Source: Erythrophleum ivorense (taxonomy: Eukaryota > Streptophyta > Magnoliopsida > Fabales > Fabaceae). From it: a stretch of 64,000 nucleotides of DNA. Shown here piece after piece: positions 47,820 to 59,853 of this stretch; within the stretch, counting starts at the first letter, position 1, and each line of letters opens with the position of its first letter. The notes under the pieces were generated by a model. It searched no databases, had not been told where the DNA came from, and was given only the letters and a program-made list of their open reading frames with translations. Where the stretch lies: NCBI GenBank assembly GCA_026724425.1, contig JAIUCV010001236.1, positions 62,001 through 126,000 on the forward strand, read 5' to 3'. A program made the position numbers and the translations under genes.

Positions 47820-49670
47820 TTATTGAGCTTCTCCACTTGAAGCATTTTTTATCAGAGGTACATTTCCCTGCTGAAAAGAAACATAACACTAAGTTTTTTA
47901 ACATTGAAAAGAAAAAGAAAAGTGAAAAGATACCTGTTGGAATGTGGCCATGAAGGCAGTCATTTGAGCACGAATTTTAGCTTGCATCTGTGTTTGCATT
48001 TGGGCTCGCTCCTCTTGTAGTTTTTGTTCCATTTCTTGGCGCATCTCTTCATGCACTTGTTCTATTGCAGAAGAAACTCTAGACTCCACTTCATATTCGC
48101 CGATGCTTCTCTTTCTCGAGGGTTTCTTCCCATATCCCTTGCCATGCACATACCCCGATCTCTCCCCCATTACGGTAGCTAATATCTCATTTCCAGTTAG
48201 GCGTGCCTCTTCATTTGTTACTTGTTGTTGAATAACAAGATCGTGAATGCGTGATTGTAGTGTAGGATATGAGTTAGAAATATGGAAAATTGTACAAACA
48301 ATTTGTTTAAAGATAATGAATTTGAGAACATTACATGGATCTCCTGGGACTGTGGATCAGCCCACACTATCTCCCCCTCTTTTGTTCGACGAGTATGTTG
48401 TGCCTCCCACACTCGATCAGCTGTTGTTGGGTCCCCTGTTTCTGGGTCCCTCTACATATTTTTCAGACATTAGTATTCAAAGCTTTTTAGCATGAAAAAA
48501 AATAATAGTGAATATAGAAACGAATTTCTCCTAAAATACAATGAGATGCTTACCAAAGACTCTTCAACCTCTGTAAATGAGTGGGTACCACATGTATGTA
48601 TTGTTACCTGCTTTGACCTATTTCTACTATTTCTACTACTTGCAGCCTGCATATAAAGCCAAAGTATTGTTAATGATAATTTTAATTAATAATAGTACAA
48701 CTACAATAAAGTTTGAACTAAGGACCTGAAACTTATCGGACTTAAAGTGCTGAATTAGCCAATCCCAATCTTCAAGGCTAACATCCTTTGGTTTTACTGC
48801 TTGCCTCTCCTCGTCAATCATGTAGTTCTTATATATTTTTGACAACGAAGACTTCTAATTCTTAAAGAGTCGTTGCATCGAGTCCATGCAATAAGACTTG
48901 AATGCCACCTCCTGTTGAGAATCGTAAACTTTAAATTTGTCCTATACATTAAGAATAGAATAGCAAATTCAAATTATAAGTAGTTATAATTGCAAATATA
49001 ACATAGGTATTTGCATATTAGTTAAAGATATGCATTTAAAATATGTAACTTGTTACCTTCACTTTCAACCACATGGTATCCCCATCTTTATTTGTAATAT
49101 CTTTCCAATCACCATCTTTTAAGGACACAGTAGTCCGCACCACCCAACCAATGTAACTAGATAAGTCTCGAGCCCCATCTCCAATCGGGCGTTAAGTAGT
49201 CCTAGACATGGTAATTAAGATCTTGTTGCCAAATTTTGTTTTAAGATCAACTCCTAAACACTTATACTTCCCTCGACCCTTTTTAACAGTGCTGTAAGAA
49301 GCTAAACAATATAGAAAAAAGAAAACGATTAGATGATGATACATAAAAAATAAATATACTTATATATGACACAAGGAAAAAAATTAACTAAACACTTATA
49401 TTGTTTCCCTTACTTACCTACACTACTCTGATTTTGTGATGGCTGGGTAAGAGGTGAACCATCTTGTTCTTGTTCTTCCTCATCAACTGGCTCTAGTGGC
49501 AATGGTGAATATTGAGCTTCTAGAGCTTTTAGTGCATCATGCTCAAGTTGCCCTCTCGTACGTGGTGGGGATGCAACATCGCTCGTATTATTCTGCCTCC
49601 CCCGTACATTTCCACGTCCTAAGCCTCGTCCACCTTGTCCAGCCCCTCTCCCATGCCCAGCACTTGACAT
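47820..49670 (-). pseudogene. CACTA TnpA-type gene (plant transposase Ptta/En/Spm, Transposase_24 family), broken
   Basis: Probable accessory transposase binding the subterminal repeats. ATG at 49670 opens a Gly/Arg-rich N terminus (GRGAGQGGRGLGRGNVRGR) and an acidic stretch. Later exons are recognisable by translation: about 49295-49057 (KGRGKYKCLGVD, RPIGDGARDLSSYIG, WVVRT), about 48951-48728 (CMDSMQRLFKN, DWDWLIQHFKSDKF), about 48648-48556 (AASSRNSRNRSKQ), about 48455-48336 (RDPETGDPTTADRVWE), about 48240-47940 (ending in a Gln/Glu-rich coiled-coil-like helix, EEMRQEMEQKLQEERAQ), and a short last exon to TAA at 47820-47822. In-frame stops before RPIGDG (about 49193) and after LFKN (about 48856) disable it. 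Intron borders are read by eye. Confidence 0.8.
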
Positions 49671-49679
49671 TTCCTATAT

Positions 49680-50236
49680 CATTCCACATTTATTATGAGA
49701 ATAAGGTAGTTGAACAATGTCAATTTGTAAAATTATAAAACTTTTAACCAAGAAATGAATTATAAGAAGGGAAGTTTTAAAAATTTAAAACAATGATAAT
49801 AATAATAATAATAATAACAACCTTATAGAAACTGTCATAATTATCGTTTATTATGTGTTTTAACTTATTATGATCGAAAACCTTGTTGACAAGGTATTGG
49901 TCAAGTCAACAAGATCTTGGCTTTTCTAAGTTTCTCAATTAAAGAATACCTTGTTGTAAGATAACAAATCTTATTGACAAGGTTTCAAACTTCTCTCTGT
50001 TGAATTTAGGATCTTGTCGACAAGATCTTCAATTGTGTCAACAACATATTATCCAGCCACTGAATTTAAAGACATTGTTGATAAGATCTTCAATCTTGTC
50101 AACAAGATCTTCTACTTTATAAACAAGATCTTTAACCTTATAAAAATAAAAAATACTCAATGAAATAGGATATTATCTATGAATTTAATATTTTAGTCAT
50201 TTATTATATGTACCATTAAATACCATAGAATCTTAG
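49680..50236. other. Spacer between the two CACTA genes, rich in AAGATCTTGTTGAC-type words
   Basis: About 49870-50140 holds scattered imperfect copies of CTTGTTGACAAGATC and its reverse, with GATCTT at their centres. The same words recur at 54470-54770, on the other side of the transposase gene. A short (AAT)n-like run is at 49794-49815. No coding. Confidence 0.65.
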
Positions 50237-53200
50237 TTAATCTTGGTTTGTATATGTGGTGTCAGTATCAACTTCATCATCCTCCCTAAGTATGTCTTCT
50301 GAATCTCCTTTGTCAGTGGATACATCCTCATCATTGTCATCAATGAATTCATATTCTGCATTAATTGCACTTGGGCATTGTGTTCGTAGGCTTTCGCTTG
50401 AATGGCTTAGAGTCTCTGGAGCAACATCATCCCTCTGCAACTAGACCACAAAGTGATTTCCCACATTATCGTCAAGGACCACATATAGTTCGATCTCATC
50501 TTGTTGATATGCCTCATCAATGGGCCCTCCTTCAAAGTCCCCACTAACATCATCATTAGTCACCTCAGGCATATTGAACAGGTCACGAGGATTTGTCTTG
50601 ACAACAATGAGCCAATTTGCATTAACTATGTCATTTAAATAGAACACTTGTTTGGCTTGATATGCTAAGACAAATGGCTCATTAGAGTTGAGTGAATAAT
50701 AGGTATTCACGCTAGTGATTCCAAATTTATCAACCTTGTATCCTCTTCCTAGATGAGCCACATCCCACCAATGACACTTAAATAAATGCACTTTTTTATG
50801 CCCAATATATGACAACTCATATATGTCATCTAACACACCATAGCACTCTTTATTCTCATCTTCATCATCACCTTTCACAAGTATTCCACTATTATCTGTT
50901 CTTTGGCCTAAGGCACGATCTTTTGTGTGGAATCTAAAGCCATTCACTGTAAATGCTGAGTAGCGGTGAACCACTTTGAGTGGGCCAACTGCTAAACTCA
51001 TAAGGTCATCACTAGCCTCACCCTGTGCGCTTAACTTTGCAACCTACAATGAGAGATCACCATTGATAAATTCTGTTATGATCAAAATTTATCACATAAT
51101 TCTTACATTCCTAGCGCGATGTCCAGAAACTAACCTATTCACGAAACCATTTTGGGAACTCTTTAACTGTTAATTTGTGCATTTCCATCTGCTTCTTATG
51201 CTCCCTGCAATGAATAACATAATTAAGGCAACAAATTCTTGAAGAAGTTATTATTTGGAAGGAGTTACCAAGCTCCACGAACGTACTCTATGAATGGCCA
51301 AACCTCTTAACAATTGTGGAGCACATACATACAAGCTTGATTGAACTCCACATTAGAGAGAAATCTTGATTCGTAACCTCCCCGGACTTGGCCACTTTTA
51401 TTGAAGATGGATGTCTCATCCTTTCCCATAAGTCCATCATCGTTTCTGACAGGCCTATTGAACTTGGTGAGGATGTCTTTCAAGTAACAGGAGCAAAAAG
51501 TAAGACATTCATCTGCTAAATACCCTTCAGCTATTGAACCTTCTGGTCGAGCTTTATTGCGAACATATGTTTTTAATGTCCGCAAATACCTAAATACATA
51601 AAAGGATTTGAATAAAGAATTTAACATAGAGTATTAATAAAATTTATAAAAGGCATATCTAGTGTAGTAAGTTACCTCTCGATAGGGTACATCCACCTAT
51701 ATTGTACAGGCTCTCCGAGCTTTGCCTCTCTTGCCAAATGGATAGGTAAGTGGATCATGATATCAAAGAAGGCTGGTGGGAAAACCATTTCCAATTTGCA
51801 TAATGTGCTTGCAATTTGGGATTCAAGATGATCAAGAGCCTCAGTTGTTAGGCACTTGGAACATAAATTCTTAAAGAATTTACCCAACTCTAATATAGGT
51901 TCAGATACCTCATTGGGCAACAAGCCACGTAATGCTATAGGGAATATATCTTGCAACAAAACATGGTGGTCATGGCACTTCAATCTATAGATTTTTCTAT
52001 CATGAACATTAATACATTGTGACAGATTTGAAGAGAAGGCATCAGACACTTTCAAAATAGCTAGGAAGTTACAAACTTTTAACTTTTCTTGTGGGGACAA
52101 TGCATAGCAAGCAACTGGAATCAGAACTTTGTTTCCTTCTTCTATCGAGTGTAATTCAGATCTAATTCCCATGTCAACCAAGTCATACCGACTCTTTACT
52201 GTATCTTTTGTCTTTCTAGCTAATCCTATAACAGTTGACACGATGTTATCTGAAACATTTCTCTCAATGTGCATAACATCAAGGTTATGTCGAATCAATA
52301 ATGTTTTCCAATAAGGTAAGCAGAAAAAGATACTTTTCTTTCTCCAATTAAATGCCCCAGTGACATGGCCATGCTTTCATTTTTTACCTTTCCCCAGAGT
52401 TACATTACCTAGTGCTCGTAATTGACAAAGTGCCTCATCACCGGTTAAAGGAGAGGGTGGAACTCTATGCTCAACTTTCCCATCAAATGCCCTTCGATTT
52501 CGCTGCCATGGATGATGGGTTGGCAGGAAGCGACGATGGCCCAAGTAGCACAACTTATTTCGTAACGAAATAGAATATGTGTCTTTATGGCAATAGGGGC
52601 ATACAAGTTTTCCTTTTGTAGACCATCCTGATAGGTTCCCATATGCTGGGAAGTCATTAATTATCCACAATAATGCTGCACATAACTTGAAATTAGACTT
52701 CTTATAGGCATCATATGTCTCTACTCCTTGCTCCCATAATTCAAGTAACTCTTTAATCATTGGTTGGAGGTACACATCTATGTCATCACCTGGACTTTTG
52801 GGGCTTGGAATTAAAAGAGTCATCATAAAATATGGGTGCTTCATGCATTGCCATGGTGGCAAATTATATGGAACTAATACAACTGACCAAATACTATGAT
52901 TAGTACTCATATTTCCCCAAGGCTGAAACCCATCACTTGCTAGGCCCAACCGAACATTTCTTGGATCACTACAAAATTTTGGATGCTGCTGGTTAAATGA
53001 TTTCCATGCAATAGAGTCAGCTGGATGCCGCAAAACACCATCATCAATGCGTTCCTCATTATGCCACCTCATCTCCTTAGTTGTATGGTGAGACATGTAT
53101 AGCCTTTGTAGCCTAGGCTTTATAGGAAAATATCGTAGCACTTTATGAGGAATTTTCTTTCCTCTATGACTGTTTGACCTCTAGCGAGGTATATTGCACT

Positions 53201-53825
53201 TAAGACATGACTGAGCATTGGTGTGCTCTTGCCAATACAAGATGCAGTCATTCTCACATGCGTCAATCTTAGTGTAATCCATTCCTAACTCTTGAATAAC
53301 TTTCTTTGTTTCGTAGTAGGAGTTAGGTATTAATGTCCCCTCTAGAAGAACATCCTTAAATAAACTTAGTAATGAATCCATGGATTTGTTGCTCCAATGG
53401 TTAAGGCACTTAAGGTGGAGTAACCTAACTATAAAAGAGAGTTTCGAAACTTTATCACAACCTGGATAGAAGTCAGTCTGAGCAGCCTGCAATAAGCCAA
53501 AGAACTGTTTTGCCTGCTTATTAGGTGGCTCATGGTTCTCTGACTTACAGTTCCCTTTATTTGAATCTTCGTAACCATATGCATCATGGAGCATCCCAAT
53601 AATATCATCTTCTTCATCGGTTTCATCAACTATATCATCAGCTACCTCACCACCATTATCTTGATGCAATGAACTGTAAGCACCAAGACGAACTTCTCCA
53701 TGTGAGTCCCACACTTCATAACTTGGGCTGAAACCCTTCCCTAATAGATCTGCCCTTACCTCAATGCGACTCTTCCATTTTGTATTCCTACACCCCTTGC
53801 ATGGGCATCGAATCATATCTGTCAC
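50237..53825 (-). pseudogene. CACTA transposase (Tnp2/TnpD type), five in-frame stops
   Basis: Catalytic transposase of the element. Exon 1 (53825 to about 51675) has an N-terminal transposase-associated domain (Cys-rich CPCKGCRN), then Transposase_21 (for example KVLRYFPIKPRLQRLY, GNLSGWSTKGKLVCPYCH) and the start of DUF4218 (IRHNLDVMHIERNV). Exon 2 (51589 to about 51269) continues DUF4218 (KARPEGSIAEGYLADECLTF). A short exon follows (about 51204-51134), then exon 4 (about 51044-50237) with DUF4216 (HLFKCHWWDV) and an acidic tail. All join in phase with GT-AG borders. In-frame stops: TAG 53181, TGA 52377, TAA 51307, TAG 51135, TAG 50441. The frame is otherwise open through each, with no frameshift seen, so inactivation is by point mutation. 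Domain names are from memory of the family. Confidence 0.92.
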
Positions 53826-54954
53826 CCTTGGCTGATTAAAGGCCCATTGTAAAAACTCATTAACTCCTCGCTGTATGCTGGATTAACTCTATTATTGATC
53901 TTTATCCAACTTTTATCCATCTCTGTTACTTTCTACATTTTAATCAACATCATTGCAAGTTAAGTTGTGGACAAGTCAAATCTTTTTACATGTAAAGAAT
54001 TATATACTTACGTTAAGTCCATGCCGTCACTGCTTAACTTTGTTCTAGTTACATGTAAAGAGTTACATGTAAAGAATTATATACTTATGTTTTGGTTCAG
54101 ATCTCCAAGTATTAGATCTGAACTAAAACCAAACTCTGTTCTAGTATAAAACATAATGAGGGATTCATAATGTCACATTCTCCTTTATATTACTTCTAAG
54201 AGCATGACATTAACATTGATAATAGTATAGGCTTTGATGTAATATATTGCTCATGAAAAGTTGTACACGATATATTTATAATGAAAACATTCCCATAAGT
54301 AAAAGTATTAAGAGTTGGAACATATCTTAATTTCAGTTTTGGGCCCCTATAGTTCCATTTCACCTATGGAAATGAATATGATTGCATTTTGATGATGGAA
54401 AGGTTGGAATGAATATGGAGAACAAGTCATCCTTTTTCTAAAGGTAGTAATAAGATATTGTTAACAAGGCAAACAATATTATTGATAAGTTATAAGATAT
54501 TGTTGATAGGGTAACAGATCTTGTTGACAAGATAAGACCTTATTAACAGGATCTCAAATTTAACAAAGGAAAATTGAAGACCTTGTTGATTAGATAAGAC
54601 CTTGTTGACAAGATCTCAAATTTAGCAAAGGAAAATCAAAGACCTTGCCGATAAGATAAGACCTTATCAATAGGATCTTCTACCTCATGACAAAATAATC
54701 TATAATTGAGAAGCTTTGAAGAAACTTAAAGTTAGGCAACTCCTTTAGAATCTTCTCAATAAGGTCTTAACTATAGAAAGGTAGAATACATAATATATGA
54801 TGGTATGACACATATAGGTATGGAAATAGGACAAAACGTAATTTGAACACTAAGTTTACAGCACTTAAAAAACTTAAGCACCATACTTCATCCTAAAAAA
54901 AAAAAATAGCAGTCCTCAGCAGTATTAAGGTAACAGAATTGGACCAAATCTCTA

Positions 54955-55545
54955 AAGCACATATCAGAACTTAAAGGCATATATCAAAGTTTAGGCACAT
55001 ATAAGAACTTAAAGGCATATATCGGAGTTTAGGCACATATAAGAACTTAAAGGCATATATCAGAGTTTAGGAATCTACAAAACTTATAAGCACATATCAG
55101 AGTTTAGGCACATATCAGAACTTATAGGCATATATAAGAGTTTAGGCACATATCAGAATTAACACCAGACTTCAGCAGTATCACAGCAAACTATCAAGGC
55201 AACAAAATTGGACCAAATCTCTAAAGCATATATCAGAACTTAAAGGCACATTTCAGAACTTATAAGCACTAAATTTATAGCACTCACCAAACCTACAGCA
55301 CTTATAAGCACCAAACCTACAGAACTTATGGGCCTACATCAGAGCTTAGGCATCAAATTTGCAGCACTTAAAAACAACCATTGCACCCTCAAAAGACTTA
55401 GGCACATATCAGAATTTATGCAGGTACACACACAGGTAGAATTATTGAAGCAAATCTTGTTTAGACACCAAATTTACAACACTTAACAGAACCATTCCAC
55501 CCTCAAAAGGCTTAGGCACACATCAGAACTTAAAACCATTTCATC
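54955..55545. repeat. Degenerate tandem array of a unit of about 37 bp
   Basis: Units combine AGAACTTAAAGGCATAT with ATCAGAGTTTAGGCACATAT. The regular part is about 54965-55155. A larger duplication overlaps: AATTGGACCAAATCTCTAAAG occurs at about 54938 and again at about 55207. Further fragments continue to about 55545. Confidence 0.8.
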
Positions 55546-55931
55546 AGTATCATAGCAAACTATCAAGACAACAACAGAATTGACGACCAATGTCATAGCA
55601 AAATATTACAATTCCAAGCTTGATAGTTCACTCCTTTAAAAAAATAATACCTTTATGCTTCAGCAGCTACAGTAAAGATTCAAGGAGCCACAGTTGATTT
55701 GTTTGAGGAACTAACACTTGAGAATCTGTGTTGTATGAAGTAAGTTTAAAACATAAGAAATTATTTTCAGATGTTTAGCAAAATGTACTATAAATTTACA
55801 TATCAAAAGAGGAAACCAACACAAAAAAGAAGAAATTCTAAAAAAAAAAAAGTAAATTCGATTCAAAATTAGCATTATTTAGTTCTACTAGCCACAGCCA
55901 CAACACTCAACACAAAATCAATTGCACATAA

Positions 55932-56092
55932 AAGGAGCAAATAATAGACCAGAGAAGAAGCAAATAATAGACCAGAGAAGGAGCAAACAATAGACCAGAG
56001 AAGGAGCAAACAATGAACCAGAGAAGGATCAAACAATAAACCAGAGAAGGAGCAAATAATAGACTAGAGAAGGAGCAAATAATGAACCAGAT
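55932..56092. repeat. 23-bp minisatellite, about seven units
   Basis: Unit AAGGAGCAAATAATAGACCAGAG with few substitutions per copy (AAT/CAA, AGA/GAA variants). The 63-codon frame on the minus strand here is only the translation of the repeat. Confidence 0.92.
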
Positions 56093-57819
56093 TACCACTT
56101 ACATAGCTTCCTTCCTCTTCAGTTTCTGTAGTCTCTTCTTCCACAACGAAATCAGCTCTTAGGGATACTCTGTTTTTCGTGCGCGAAATGTTTTTGTTAG
56201 AATAGCTTCACTCACAATGAAATCAACCAGAAGGATGTATTGGAACGATGATTGAGAAGGATTTCCAATAGCCTTTGCCAGCAGATGCGAAGAAGGTTTG
56301 AAAATGAGAAAGGGGGAAAGGGGAAAGACGGGGAAAACAAAGAGGCGGGGAATGAAAACTGACCCTAAGTTTTACTGTTGAAGTGCTTTTAGGTTTAGAG
56401 CAGAAATTATGAAGAAAATATAAGATTGGAGGGTAAAACTTTAAAATTCCATAACTTTGTGTACTGTACCCCGTTTAAGGTGATTTTTTTTTATTTTAGG
56501 TATTTTTTCGAGATCTACGCATGACGAATTGCCAAAAGTGATTCGATCACTTATTTTTCTTAAAAAAGTTTGTTTAGGGCTTCAACTTTGTGATTTTTGT
56601 TTTTTACTACCTTTCACTAACATTAAAATAAGTCTATCATTATATAATGCTTTTTATAATTTACTTAAGTTTTATTCTATTTAAGTTCTAAATTCAAGTA
56701 CTTGATTAACAATAAAAAGAAGGTAAAAATTAAGAAATACATAACTGAACTCAAAAATTAATTGAGAATTTAGAATCTTTATTTTTCAATAGCCTAATGT
56801 ATCTTTTTCTATGATCTATCTATTATATATTTTTGTTCAAACTAAAACATTTGAAGTTTTTAATCCTAAATATAAATCATCCTCTAGCTTATCTCTCTAG
56901 AATTTGTATACGTGGCTGTCTCAACAGGAAATGTATGTTAAATCATTACACTAGGACTCATTACATTACAACTGGGCTCATCTTCATAAAAAAAAATCAT
57001 TTAAGGTCTCTCCAAGTTTAAAGTATCAAGATTGAAGTTCTAAATTCACATCCATGGCTGCCCCTTCACCAAAAAATCCATAGAAATCATTATATTTTTG
57101 CTTTGATTATAAAATTTCAAGTTTGAAGCCGTGGAACATGAGGGAGAAGAAGACATTAATGGATGAAGAAGAAGACAGAATACGAATTTAAAAGGGTTAC
57201 CCAACTAAAATTAATGTTGCAATGATAAGAGATTAAGGTGGAGTTCAATCTTTTATCCATTCCTTTTTTTTCTCTTTCATTGTTTTTTTCTTTCTTTCTA
57301 CCTCTTTGTTGTTTACGTCACTTCAAAAGTTGAAAATGACACATTAATAAAATAAATCATAGAAATAGAAATTAAAATTTTAGACATATGGATTCTTTGA
57401 CATATGAAATGTTAGACATATTAATTTTGTAAATTATAAAAATTAAAAATTTAACTTCTTAAATCTACTAGGTTTTTTAAACTTAATAAAAATTCTAGTT
57501 TTATTTTTTTAATTAATGATCATGATTAATGACTACAACTAAAATATTTTTTAGTCTTATATATTTGTATATATTAATCATTAACTTTAAAAATATTTTT
57601 TAACTTAAAATATTTTAACTTTAAAAATATTTTTTTAACTTAAAAATATTATAATTAATTTTTTTATCTTGTATATTTGCATATATTAATTGACAAGTAT
57701 AATTTATTTTTTTAACTTAAAAATATTATAATTTCAAATATTTTTATTTATAAATAAATTACAAAAATATTTCATACAAAAATTTTTAATAAATAAAAAA
57801 TTTTATGTCAAAACTTTTA

Positions 57820-58969
57820 GGGGCGACTATTTTAGCCGCCGCTAAAAGCTAACTTTTAGCGACGAATACAATTAGTCGTCGCTAAAAAATTTGGCGTAAA
57901 TATTTTTATTTGATAAAAAATTTGGCGCCAAAACTTTTAGTAGTGACTAAACTAGTCGCCGGTATAAAGTATCTTTTAGCGACGACTAAATCTAGTGGTC
58001 GCTAAAAGTTTTATCATGATATATAATGGGCATTTAGACTTTTAGTGACGATCATCTTTAGTCGTCGCTAAATCACACTTTAGCGACGACTAAAGTTAAT
58101 ACTCGCTAAAAGCTATGTTTTAGCGACGACTAAATCTGGTGGTCGCTAAAAGGTTTGTCAGATAGATAATGGGCATTTGGACTTTAGTGACGACCACCTT
58201 TAGTCGTCGCTAAAAGTTATGTTTTAACAACGACTAAATCTAGTGGTCGCTAAAAGTTTTGTCAGGTAGATAATGGCATTTGGACTTTTAGTGACGATCA
58301 CCTTTAGTCGTCGTTAAATCATACTTTAGCGACGATTAAATCTGGTGGTCGCTAAAAATTTTGTCAGATAAATAATGGGCATTTGGACTTTTAGTAACGA
58401 CCACCTTTAGTTCGTTGCTAAATCACACTTTAGCGACGACTAAAGCTAATAGTTGCTAAAAGTTCTGTTTTAGCGACGACTAAATCTGGTGGTCGCTAAA
58501 AGGTTTGTCATGATATATAATGGGCATTTGGACTTTTAGTGACAATCATCTTTAGTCGTCGCTAAATCACACTTTAGCGATGATTAAAGCTAATAGTCGC
58601 TAAAAGCTATGTTTTAGCGAAGACTAAATTTGGTGGTCGCTAAAAGTTTTATCAGATAATGGGCATTTGGACTTTTAATGACGACCAATTGTATCGTCGC
58701 TAAATGTTATATTTTAGTGACGACCAAATTCTATCGCCACTAAAAGGTTATTTAGCGGCGACTATGTCGATGTCGCCGCAAAAAATATTTAGCGGCGACT
58801 TTTTTGTTGCTACTAAATAGTTTTAGTGACTATTTTTTTTTTGTCGCCACTAAAAATCTTTTCAGAATCAAGAATATTTTTTTAGTGACAACTTAATAAA
58901 GTCATTGCTAAAAGTATTTTTTCAGCGACCATTTTTTTAAGTCGCCACTAAAAGTCGTTACTAAAGATC
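57820..58969. repeat. Right subterminal repeat region of the CACTA element, with higher-order units
   Basis: More than twenty TTTAGCGACGAC / GTCGTCGCTAAA words. They are organised into larger units marked by (G)GGCATTT(A/G)GAC at 58028, 58171, 58274, 58377, 58522 and 58661, giving spacings of about 143, 103, 103, 145 and 139 bp. This region is about twice as long as the left array and probably grew by unequal exchange. It lies at the 5' side of the transposase gene. Confidence 0.88.
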
Positions 58970-58987
58970 TATTTTTTTGTAGTGAGT

Positions 58988-59252
58988 TATTGAGTTAGAA
59001 TTTGATGTGAATACAAAAGAACCTAGCCAACCTTAAATAAACCCTAGTACCTTTCTATTATGAGCCTATGGGTTAAGGCCGCACTATTATCCACATTAAT
59101 CACTTATAAATATCCACCCCAAAAATAATTGGATCGCCACTTTAATAAATGGGCCAAAATACATCTCATATGGATCATAAATTAGCTCATTTTTATTTAA
59201 ACTAAAAATAAAATTGATTGCAGCCCACCAGAGTTATTAGATAATTCTAACA
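58988..59252 (-). repeat. Copia 3' LTR, first part (rest at 46482-46659)
   Basis: Starts TGTTAGAATTATC (complement, from 59252) next to the polypurine tract, and continues at 46659 after removing the CACTA element and one AGT. The end ATTCTAACA at 46482 makes the LTR termini a short inverted repeat, as usual. The outer flank TAAGA (46477-46481) is the expected TSD half; its partner is not in the window. Confidence 0.85.
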
Positions 59253-59853
59253 TTCTTCCACTTAGTCAAAATCAATTCTCTATTTTTAATTTTAAAAACT
59301 TTTATTTTGAAAATGACTCTCGAGCTAATGACTAATTTTACAATGGGCCGCATTTTAAAAAACACATATGATCTAAGATGCGATATCCAAATATGATTCC
59401 ATTCAATTAAAGTCATGTAACATTGAATCATGACAGTTATTATATTCTTATTGATATAAAACCTTTCATGGTTACAAATGTCACTAACTCTGTTGACTAG
59501 TTATTAGTATGGAGTGTAGTAAGAAAATAGCATGCCAGTGTGATCAAATAACCAAACTACTATTTTCTTTATCAGTCTTTGCAATTTCTCTCAAATGCCT
59601 TAAAACCAGAGAAATTATATGGTTTGTCAAAAAACTATCATGCCTAAACTCTAATATGGCATTGACCATGGGTATAGTGGTCCTAATGACACCGAGTTCT
59701 ACAATTTTGCAATCTATGCATATGCACAAAGATATACAATAACAAAAATTCAATGCATTATCAATTGGCCAAAATACAAATCATGTAAACATCAAAAGTA
59801 TGTAAAGAAAATGTTGAACATAACAAGAAAATAATATAAATCTTGAACTTCCA

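Larger units (their letters stand above)
53826..57819. other. CACTA interior 5' of the transposase gene: repeats and AT-rich DNA
   Basis: About 4 kb upstream of the transposase start on its strand, so it contains the promoter and possibly 5' untranslated exons. It holds GTTGACAAGATC-type words (54470-54770), the AACTTAAAGGCATAT array, the 23-bp minisatellite and, at 57360-57800, extreme AT-rich DNA (AAATATTTTTTAACTT words). No further coding gene was recognised. Confidence 0.6.
46660..58984 (-). mobile_element. CACTA (En/Spm) DNA transposon, 12,325 bp, both ends intact, genes decayed
   Basis: 15-bp terminal inverted repeats CACTACAAAAAAATA occupy 46660-46674 and, reversed, 58970-58984. The target duplication AGT is at 46657-46659 and 58985-58987; a 3-bp TSD is diagnostic of CACTA elements. 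Both ends carry dense subterminal arrays of TTTAGCGACGAC words. Two genes lie on the minus strand: a Tnp2/TnpD-type transposase (53825-50237) and a Transposase_24/TnpA-type gene (49670-47820). Both have in-frame stops, so the element is presumably immobile unless a related copy supplies protein in trans. It sits in a copia 3' LTR, whose two halves rejoin precisely when it is removed. Confidence 0.95.

Noticed and set aside
55907..56098. 63-codon periodic hydrophobic frame on the minus strand
   Set aside because: Translation of the 23-bp minisatellite.
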